9,556 bases of DNA, taken from the NCBI GenBank assembly GCA_963693635.1, contig CAVOBC010000166.1, forward strand, positions 1 to 9,556. The letters are read 5' to 3'. The stretch comes from CAVOBC01 sp963693635 (lineage in GTDB: Bacteria > Pseudomonadota > Gammaproteobacteria > Pseudomonadales > Azotimanducaceae). The translations under genes were made by a program, and so were the position numbers. Each line of letters starts with the position of its first letter. Position 1 is the first letter of the stretch. Below, piece after piece: positions 1-5,163 of the stretch. The notes beneath the pieces were generated by a model. It was not told where the DNA came from and searched no databases. It saw only the letters and a list, made by a program, of their open reading frames with translations.

Positions 1-7
1 TCTATTA

Positions 8-182
8 GTCGCAGACGCTTTTTTGGTCGCAGACGCTTTTTTGGTCGCAGACGCTTTTTTGGTCGCAGACGCTTTTTTGGTCGCAGACGCTTTTTTGGTC
101 GCAGGCGCTTCTTGGTCGCAGACGCTTCTTGGTCGCAGACGCTTCTTGGTCGCAGACGCTTCTTGGTCGCAGACGCTTTTCG
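8..182. repeat. Tandem array of 18-bp then 17-bp units
   Basis: Ten head-to-tail units can be read directly. Five are 18 bp (GTCGCAGACGCTTTTTTG at 8, 26, 44, 62 and 80). Five are 17 bp, starting at 98, 115, 132, 149 and 166; the central ones read GTCGCAGACGCTTCTTG, the first has GCAGGC and the last ends TTTTCG. The two halves are each nearly uniform, which suggests separate expansion from one parent by slippage. There are no spacers between units, so this is not CRISPR. The array ends one base before the amidase stop codon, so it occupies the gene's 3' flank. Its function is unknown. It could be a variable-number minisatellite or a protein-binding array. Confidence 0.97.
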
Positions 183-183
183 G

Positions 184-1599
184 TCACCTGGCCGGATCCC
201 GCGCGAATGCCCAGGGCCGCATCGCCTCGAATGCGGCCGACGCTTGCAGCACACCCAGGTCGTCAAAGCGCTTGCCAACGATCTGCAAGCCAACCGGCAG
301 TCCCCCGGCAGTCATGCCGCATGGCACCGACGCTGCCGGACTCCCGCTCATATTGAACGGATAAGAGAATTCCGCCCAGCGGAGCCAGTCCCACGCATGC
401 GCCGGCCAATGGTCCGGCTGCAATTGATCAGCGGGGAACGCAGCGACAGAAACCGCGGGTGTCAGCAACAGATCCCAGTTTTCCATGAAGCTGTGAATCT
501 GGTTGACGTATCGATACTTTCGCTCGCGCATGCGCAGGTAATCGACAACCGTCGTGCCTTCGCCTTCACGGATGCACGCCACCAGCCCCGGGTCCATCAC
601 GGCCTCGTGCTCCTCGACGTAACACCCCATAACCTGCTCGTGGGCGCACCAGAAGAAGCGACCGAGTTCAGGTCCCAACGTGCCGAAATCGGGCGTCACT
701 TCCTCGACTTGACAGCCCATATCTTCAAACGCACGCACCGCATCGGCAACGAGTCTCGCCACCTCGGGGTCCACGCGAGCGTGGCCAAGATCCGGGCTGA
801 AGGCAATGCGCCGGCCTTGAAGCGTCGATTCGAGCCGCCCCGGGTAATCCGCCGGGTCCGCTTCGAGTGATGTGTGGTCCAAATGATGCGGACCCGCCAT
901 GACTTTCAACATGGCTGCCGAGTCACCCACCGTGCGGGTGATGGGCCCGACATGCGATCCCTGATCGTTGTTCGGCACCGGCCAGTTAGGAATGCGACCG
1001 TAGGTTGGCTTCAGGCCGAATACCCCGCAAAAGTGCGCCGGCATTCGTACCGACCCCGCGCCATCTGAGCCCTGGTGAAGCGGACCATAGCCAGCGGCAG
1101 CGCCAACACCGGCACCGGATGACGATGCCCCGGCGTTGTAACCCGCTCGCCACGGATTTGATGTGATGCCCGTTAGCGGGCTTTCGCTGACGCCCTTCCA
1201 GCCAAACTCGGGCGTTGTCGTCTTGCCGAGAATGACGGCTCCCGCGTCTTTTAGTCGAGCAACAAAGGGGCTGTCCGCTTCGGCAATGCGATCAGCAAAA
1301 ATTCGCGAACCCGATTGGACCGGATATCCGGCGACCATATGCAGATCCTTGATCGTCACCGGTATGCCTGACAGCGGCACGTCGTCCCCACCCCGGTCCG
1401 TGGCTGGCCGCGCGTCCGCCTGTCGCGCCTGCGCCATCGCAAGGTCGGCCGTCACGGTCGACATACCATTCAACGTTGGCTCCAGCGACTCCATTCGCCG
1501 CAGCACTACCTCCGCCAACTCGACCGCCGAGATCTCCCGGCTGTCCAGCAGGGCTCGCAGGGTCGCGACTGTCGCAAAACACAGATCCTCGTCAGACAT
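184..1599 (-). CDS. Amidase signature (AS) family hydrolase
   Basis: This is a 471-residue cytoplasmic amidase of normal length for the family, which hydrolyses amide C-N bonds through a Ser-cisSer-Lys triad. All three residues are visible: Lys84 in TIKDL, cis-Ser159 in GASSSGAG and nucleophile Ser183 in DGAGSVRMPAHFCG. The 75- and 24-residue spacings match those of well-studied members such as GatA and FAAH. The C-terminal GGLPVGLQIVG motif is also present. The ATG at 1597-1599 is supported by GGAG six bases upstream. There is no signal peptide. GatB and GatC are not adjacent, so a role in tRNA amidation is unlikely; this looks like a stand-alone amidase of unknown substrate. It is divergent from the avidin-like gene across about 150 bp. 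It is flanked by a 17/18-bp tandem array downstream and a 12-bp array upstream. Confidence 0.95.
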   Translation of the reverse strand: MSDEDLCFATVATLRALLDSREISAVELAEVVLRRMESLEPTLNGMSTVTADLAMAQARQADARPATDRGGDDVPLSGIPVTIKDLHMVAGYPVQSGSRIFADRIAEADSPFVARLKDAGAVILGKTTTPEFGWKGVSESPLTGITSNPWRAGYNAGASSSGAGVGAAAGYGPLHQGSDGAGSVRMPAHFCGVFGLKPTYGRIPNWPVPNNDQGSHVGPITRTVGDSAAMLKVMAGPHHLDHTSLEADPADYPGRLESTLQGRRIAFSPDLGHARVDPEVARLVADAVRAFEDMGCQVEEVTPDFGTLGPELGRFFWCAHEQVMGCYVEEHEAVMDPGLVACIREGEGTTVVDYLRMRERKYRYVNQIHSFMENWDLLLTPAVSVAAFPADQLQPDHWPAHAWDWLRWAEFSYPFNMSGSPAASVPCGMTAGGLPVGLQIVGKRFDDLGVLQASAAFEAMRPWAFARDPAR

Positions 1600-1635
1600 C
1601 GGATGCTCCGGTTATCGTCACCTTTTTGATGAACG

Positions 1636-1695
1636 GTCGCATGGATGGTCACATGACTCGTCGCACGGCTGGTCAAACAAATAGTCGCATAGATA
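1636..1695. repeat. Five degenerate 12-bp direct repeats in a divergent promoter region
   Basis: A strict 12-bp period is visible. Units start at 1636 (GTCGCATGGATG), 1648 (GTCACATGACTC), 1660 (GTCGCACGGCTG), 1672 (GTCAAACAAATA) and 1684 (GTCGCATAGATA). The conserved core is GTCRCA at the start of each unit, and the fourth unit is the most diverged. The array lies 37 bp upstream of the amidase start and about 55 bp upstream of the avidin-like start, in the only intergenic space between the two divergent genes. Direct repeats at about one helical turn could be a regulator-binding array; a decayed minisatellite is the alternative. No convincing -35/-10 pair was found around it. Confidence 0.75.
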
Positions 1696-1749
1696 TGTGA
1701 ACGCCCCCACGGGTACACTCAACCAACATCACCTGAACAACTCTTGCCT

Positions 1750-2118
1750 ATGCTCCTGACAGGAAAGTGGATCAACCAGAACGGCTCCGTTTTGCACATC
1801 GACGTGGTCAACAACGATCAACAGGTGGTCGGCAGATTCGAATCGAAAAAGGGACGAAGTGCCGTCGGCACAGAGTACCCGATGGTCGGTGTTAGAAACG
1901 GCGAACTCCTGAGTCTTCTGGTCGACTTCCGCACCGCCGACGTCAATCTTGCCTCGATCACCGCGTTTAGCGGACGTCTCGAAGCAACCGCCGACGGCAA
2001 GGTCCTGCACACCCAGTGGATCCTTGCGCGGCAATTCGAAGACAGCGACCAAACCAACCCGACGCAGCCCTGGAACACGTTTCTGACGAACGCAGACGTC
2101 TTCCATTTCGTCAGCTAG
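1750..2118 (+). CDS. Avidin/streptavidin-like biotin-binding protein without signal peptide
   Basis: This 122-residue protein covers one whole avidin beta-barrel, from LTGKW to a WNTFLTNADVF C-terminus. Aligning by eye to streptavidin, most biotin contacts are kept: Asn9 (N23), Ser13 (S27), Ser32 (S45), Ser69 (S88), Thr71 (T90), Trp90 (W108), Trp108 (W120) and Asp116 (D128). Three aromatic positions are Phe: Phe30 for Y43, Phe60 for W79 and Phe73 for W92 (avidin also has Phe at the last). I chose ATG 1750 because it starts directly at the fold. A TTG at 1744 would add two residues. An in-frame stop at 1690 with no other start codon between excludes a secretion signal. Known avidins are mostly secreted or periplasmic, so a cytoplasmic form is unusual. 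No strong ribosome-binding site is visible. Tight biotin binding is inferred from residues only. Confidence 0.88.
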   Translation: MLLTGKWINQNGSVLHIDVVNNDQQVVGRFESKKGRSAVGTEYPMVGVRNGELLSLLVDFRTADVNLASITAFSGRLEATADGKVLHTQWILARQFEDSDQTNPTQPWNTFLTNADVFHFVS

Positions 2119-2120
2119 CT

Positions 2121-2254
2121 CGTACGGTGCAGGGATGCACCACCATTTTCCACAGGCCTCTTTTCTGCGAGCCTCTTGTCCACGAGAAAATGCGAGATTT
2201 ACTTGCAAACCGACTCCCAAAAATTGTCAAAATTGATATTTTTGGGACAAGAAC
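2121..2254 (+). repeat. Multi-hairpin dispersed repeat, copy 1 (left end missing, one hairpin enlarged)
   Basis: This is one of three related copies in the window (others at 7279-7393 and 8653-8783), all in the same orientation. Visible parts in order are: a hairpin GGTGCA-GGGA-TGCACC (2126-2141); a CATTTTC...GAAAATG stem enlarged by an insert holding a 15-bp imperfect duplication (starts 2156 and 2171 approximately); a decayed third hairpin ending TTGCAAACC; a hairpin CCCAAAAAT...ATTTTTGGG (2216-2246); and the right terminal repeat TGGGACAAGAAC (2243-2254). The left terminal repeat and first hairpin found in the other copies are absent. The copy begins about three bases after the stop of the avidin-like gene, where it may also end transcription. 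Confidence 0.88.
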
Positions 2255-2311
2255 CCGCTCGACTACATGTACCCTGTTCAGCGAGTCATACATCACCATA
2301 ATCGCTTTCAT
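2255..2311 (-). pseudogene. Truncated 5' end of a sulfatase-like gene
   Basis: On the minus strand an ATG at 2309-2311, preceded by AGGA seven bases upstream, opens MKAIMVMYDSLNR. This resembles the N-terminus of alkaline-phosphatase-superfamily sulfatases, in which the Asp of a DSLNR-like motif is a metal ligand. After about 13 codons the similarity stops, and the frame enters the terminal repeat of the multi-hairpin element at 2254. The rest of a normal sulfatase (about 450-550 residues) is missing. The likely reading is that insertion of the repeat, or a deletion beside it, removed the gene body. The recognisable stretch is short, so chance resemblance remains possible. Confidence 0.45.
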
Positions 2312-2498
2312 CAGCGTTTCCTGGCAGTAGCAGCTAGCGCCCCCGGCAGTAGCAACGCGACCCCGCGACGGGTGATCACAGAGCAACTCCGGACCAGACT
2401 CCGGCGGCGCAAACCGGTCAAATAGTACCCGACTTGCCAGCTTGTCTTTGCGCCCCGGAGAGGGGCAAACTGAGCCAGCGCTCCTCATGAATAGCCTC
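2312..2498. other. Intergenic region upstream of the DUF3859-type gene
   Basis: No gene is evident here. The only structure seen is a 10-bp direct duplication, GGCAGTAGCA at 2323 and 2345 (22-bp period), just upstream of the sulfatase remnant's start. The region should hold the promoter of the 2499-3876 operon, but I see no clear -35/-10 pair. Confidence 0.5.
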
Positions 2499-3110
2499 AT
2501 GAAGAGGTCTTACGGAAAGCCCATGACATACGTCGGTCGATCGAGCGCGTCGCTCTGCCTGTTGTTCGCCTTTATGTTGGCTCCTGGCGGCGCAGGTGCA
2601 GTGGTCGAGAACAAGGTGCGCGCGGCGCAGGTCGTGCTGTACGGCACCTACGAGACACTGCAGCGCAAGGACCATCAGGACGCGCTGGCGGGTTCCGTCA
2701 GCATCGACACGGTCGGCGGGGTCTATTTCACCACCGTGACCGATCAGATTCTCGCCAGTCCAGGCGTTGGCTTCGGGCTGCAATTCGTCATCCACGCATC
2801 ATCCGCCGATGCACCCGTCGTGGTCGAGACCGTGATTCGGTTTCCAGAGGGCGGTCTGAGGTTGCCGGATGGCTCCGTCCGCGCGCTGCACGTCGTGCCG
2901 GTCACGGTAGTTCCCGGACGCGCTACCTTGCACGGATTTCGCTTCGATCACGGTTGGGAGATCACGCCCGGAGAATGGCAGTTTGAAATCCACCACAACA
3001 ACCGAACGCTCGTTAGCCGCAGCTTCGATGTGGTCCGGGACGCGCCGATTGACGAAAACGGCTTCCTTGCCAAGAAAGTCAAGAAAGCCGAGCAGGCCGA
3101 GCGGAGATGA
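2499..3110 (+). CDS. Secreted DUF3859-domain protein
   Basis: This 203-residue protein has a short basic N-terminus (MKRSYGK), a hydrophobic core (SLCLLFAFMLA) and an AGA cleavage-type site, so it is probably exported. Alternative starts are ATG 2487 and ATG 2523; any keeps the signal segment. The mature part resembles the DUF3859 family in a beta-rich region: a GLQFVI strand, RFPEGGLRLPDG, then GFRFDHGWEITPGEWQFEI and a final SFDVV strand. The domain's function is not known. The C-terminal tail is rich in Lys, Glu and Ala. The stop lies seven bases before the PhyH-family start, and the last codons carry that gene's ribosome-binding site, so the two are almost certainly co-transcribed. Confidence 0.72.
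   Translation: MKRSYGKPMTYVGRSSASLCLLFAFMLAPGGAGAVVENKVRAAQVVLYGTYETLQRKDHQDALAGSVSIDTVGGVYFTTVTDQILASPGVGFGLQFVIHASSADAPVVVETVIRFPEGGLRLPDGSVRALHVVPVTVVPGRATLHGFRFDHGWEITPGEWQFEIHHNNRTLVSRSFDVVRDAPIDENGFLAKKVKKAEQAERR
3103..3107 (+). promoter_or_regulatory. Ribosome-binding site that fixes the PhyH-family start
   Basis: GGAGA lies inside the last codons of the DUF3859-type gene, ten bases before ATG 3118. It supports that start over an in-frame extension back to about 2983, which would overlap the upstream gene out of frame. Confidence 0.65.
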
Positions 3111-3117
3111 CGCGAAC

Positions 3118-3876
3118 ATGCTGAGCCAAAAGCAAGTCGACACATACCACGAGCAGGGCTATGTCATCCCTGACTTTCAGCTCGACCAGGCGATTGTTGA
3201 TGACATCCGGCAACAACATGAACAGCTACTCGCCCGCCATCCACAGTTCGCCGACTATTGCCCGGCACTGCTCGCCTACGACACCGGCTTTTTGAACTAC
3301 ATTCGCACCGAGCCAATACTCGACATGGTCGGACAACTCATCGGTGACGACTTCGCCCTCTGGAATGCGAGCTTCTTCGCCAAACCCGCCCGCAAGGGCC
3401 GACGCGTTCCATGGCATCAGGACGGCGAGTACTGGCCCATTCGCCCGCTCGCCACCTGCAGCGTCTGGCTCGCGCTCGACGACGCGACCATCGACAACGG
3501 CTGCCTGGAACTGATCCCGGGCAGCCATCGACGCACTGAATTACTCCCGCACCACATGAACCCGAGCAAGGATCTCGCGCTGCCACTGGAACTCGACCCA
3601 ACCGGGTATGACGAGACAGCAGCGGTGCCGATCTGCCTCAAGGCCGGCCAACTGTCGCTTCACGACATTTTTATGGTTCACGGGTCAGAACCCAATCTGT
3701 CCGATCACCCGCGTCGCGCCATGACCATGCGTTTTATGCCAACGACGTCGCTGTACGACCGTGCGCAAGCAGCCAGAAACCCGCGCGACGGCCGCCTCAG
3801 CATGTCCGAACGAACATTGTTCCTGATGCGCGGCGTCGACCGCAACGGCAACAACGACTTTCGCGTCAGGTACTGA
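3118..3876 (+). CDS. Phytanoyl-CoA dioxygenase (PhyH) family Fe(II)/2-oxoglutarate oxygenase
   Basis: This 252-residue soluble enzyme is of a size usual for bacterial PhyH proteins. The iron facial triad is His100 and Asp102 in WHQDGEYW, with distal His188 in HDIFMVHGSEPN. Arg199 or Arg200 follows eleven or twelve residues later and fits the 2-oxoglutarate carboxylate ligand, as in human PHYH. Further family signatures are SVWLALDD, NGCLELIPGSH and AGQLSLHD. It would hydroxylate a C-H bond of an unidentified substrate using O2 and 2-oxoglutarate. Bacterial members act on varied small molecules, so the phytanoyl-CoA name should not be read literally. It is the second gene of an operon with the DUF3859-type protein, and converges with the CmcJ/NvfI-type gene across 151 bp that shows no strong terminator. 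Confidence 0.87.
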   Translation: MLSQKQVDTYHEQGYVIPDFQLDQAIVDDIRQQHEQLLARHPQFADYCPALLAYDTGFLNYIRTEPILDMVGQLIGDDFALWNASFFAKPARKGRRVPWHQDGEYWPIRPLATCSVWLALDDATIDNGCLELIPGSHRRTELLPHHMNPSKDLALPLELDPTGYDETAAVPICLKAGQLSLHDIFMVHGSEPNLSDHPRRAMTMRFMPTTSLYDRAQAARNPRDGRLSMSERTLFLMRGVDRNGNNDFRVRY

Positions 3877-4027
3877 CGCGGGTTTTGCCGCAACCTCGTC
3901 TCGGCCTCAGAAACGACTGCACGCTTCCTATTCAGCGGTGTCAAACAGCCCCGGCCAAACACGTCCGGGCCGACAAACTCGACCAGAAGCGCCCGACAAG
4001 AAACTTTTGACAACAACAGCCTCGCTG

Positions 4028-4822
4028 TCAGGTCACCCGCTTGAATACCGCCATCAGGCGCAACTCGATGCTGCGGCGCGGTAGCGCGTCGTCCCGGGTA
4101 TCGGGATCGTCAAACGACGTGTGCGGAACCGCCTCTGTTCTGGCCGGCCGTGTGTCCGCCTGCGTCAACACAAGGGCTTCGGTGGTCTTCATACCGCCAA
4201 AGTAACACCACTTGTGTGCCGAATTGTATACCGGCGCAGCCGTCAGGTTGGGCGTTTTGAAGCCGGCATAGTAGTACGGAATGATATCGCCCTCGGCGAT
4301 GGATTCGGCGTCGATGACCGCAAGCGGATTGCGTTCCACCGCGTGATCAAAGGGCTGCCATGTGTTGTACCACGCGTACTGCCATTCGGACGACGGCGCA
4401 CCACCCATTTTGACGACCAGGTCGGTCGACATATCCTGCACGGTGTCACGGTGATAGTCCGTGTGAACGAAGCGTGCGTAGGCATCGTTGAATCCTTCCG
4501 GCTTCTCGGTGCGCACCTGGTAGTTGGAAAAGAGGACCTCGTCAGCCCCGACCAGCTTCGCCAGACTGGCTGCCATCTGCGGCACGTAAACGGATTTGAC
4601 GACCGCTTCATCCGCTGGATCAATACCAACCTCATCAACGTCGATCAGGGTAAAACCCGCGCCGTCGATGTCCATCGATGCGCGCTCGCGCCGAACATCA
4701 TTGACTACAACGTTTTTAAAAGACGTGACCGCGCGCCGGGTCTCGCGCGAACTGATCGTTGGAATCTCATCGCTGCCTCTCCATTCTTCATTGAAGTAGC
4801 GAACCTGGGTCTTAATGCTCAT
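4028..4822 (-). CDS. CmcJ/NvfI-type non-heme iron oxygenase
   Basis: This 264-residue protein resembles the CmcJ/NvfI/AsaB group of Fe(II)/2OG enzymes, known from cephamycin biosynthesis and fungal natural-product clusters. Visible signatures are HTDYHRDT (His120, Asp122 as the HxD pair), NTWQPF...NPLAVIDAES, HKWCYFGGM (His203), PHTSFDDP (His234) and a final RRSIELRLMAVF. Either His203 or His234 supplies the third iron ligand, and an Arg of the last motif is a candidate 2OG ligand; I cannot decide from sequence alone. The start is ATG 4820-4822, because GAGGAGG sits six bases upstream. A longer start nine codons earlier would place that site inside the gene. The substrate is unknown. It is divergent from the Eis-like gene and convergent with the PhyH-family gene. 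Confidence 0.77.
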   Translation of the reverse strand: MSIKTQVRYFNEEWRGSDEIPTISSRETRRAVTSFKNVVVNDVRRERASMDIDGAGFTLIDVDEVGIDPADEAVVKSVYVPQMAASLAKLVGADEVLFSNYQVRTEKPEGFNDAYARFVHTDYHRDTVQDMSTDLVVKMGGAPSSEWQYAWYNTWQPFDHAVERNPLAVIDAESIAEGDIIPYYYAGFKTPNLTAAPVYNSAHKWCYFGGMKTTEALVLTQADTRPARTEAVPHTSFDDPDTRDDALPRRSIELRLMAVFKRVT

Positions 4823-4828
4823 CCAGAG

Positions 4829-4835
4829 CCTCCTC
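4829..4835 (-). promoter_or_regulatory. Ribosome-binding site of the CmcJ/NvfI-type gene
   Basis: On the minus strand GAGGAGG lies six bases before ATG 4822. It is the strongest Shine-Dalgarno sequence in the window and decides the start codon. Confidence 0.8.
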
Positions 4836-5163
4836 ATGGGCCGAATCAATCCACGTCGGCTGACTGACCACCGTTAAAATATGATCGGGGCGGCTCGCCG
4901 CGTCCGCCATCTCTGCACACGCCATGTTGTCACCCAAAATCGATGAAAACCAGCAGATTCTGGTTTGGCGGATCCTGCCTCGTTTTGTGCTCGCGTTGCT
5001 AAACATCAACTCCGTATGCCCCTACAATCTCGCACGCATAGCCCTCAATTCTCGTCTACCGTACCCTTTCCATTGTCCAGTGATCTCGGCTATAACCAAC
5101 GCAATCCCTGATCCTCGACGGATCCAAAATCAGTCCGAGACCAAACCAACGCCAGAGGTCCCT
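4836..5163. other. Divergent intergenic region with one weak candidate promoter
   Basis: This stretch separates the divergent CmcJ/NvfI-type and Eis-like genes. It must contain promoters for both. The best plus-strand candidate is TAAACA (5000-5005), 17 bp, TACAAT (5023-5028), which would give a leader of about 130 bases. No good minus-strand pair was found. An open frame from 4924 continues into the Eis-like gene, but its translation looks non-coding. Confidence 0.35.

Noticed and set aside
8..182. CRISPR array
   Set aside because: Units are contiguous with no unique spacers, are only 17-18 bp, and no cas genes are nearby.
112..870. Plus-strand 252-codon open frame opposite the amidase
   Set aside because: It is an antisense shadow of a strongly supported amidase gene and shows no recognisable domain.
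184..1599. GatA subunit of the tRNA amidotransferase
   Set aside because: The catalytic triad spacing fits, but gatB and gatC are absent and the neighbours are accessory genes, so a stand-alone amidase is more likely.
1729..2220. Minus-strand 163-codon open frame over the avidin-like gene
   Set aside because: It reads the avidin-like gene and the repeat in antisense. Similar peptide stretches recur only because the repeat recurs.
2983..3117. Longer start for the PhyH-family gene
   Set aside because: It would overlap the DUF3859-type gene out of frame. The family N-terminus and ribosome-binding site fit ATG 3118.
4121..4867. Plus-strand 248-codon open frame opposite the CmcJ/NvfI-type gene
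   Set aside because: It is an antisense shadow. The minus-strand gene has a strong ribosome-binding site and conserved iron-binding motifs.
4924..5163. N-terminal 80-residue extension of the Eis-like gene
   Set aside because: The translated segment has no GNAT character, and a good ribosome-binding site with the family start fits ATG 5164.
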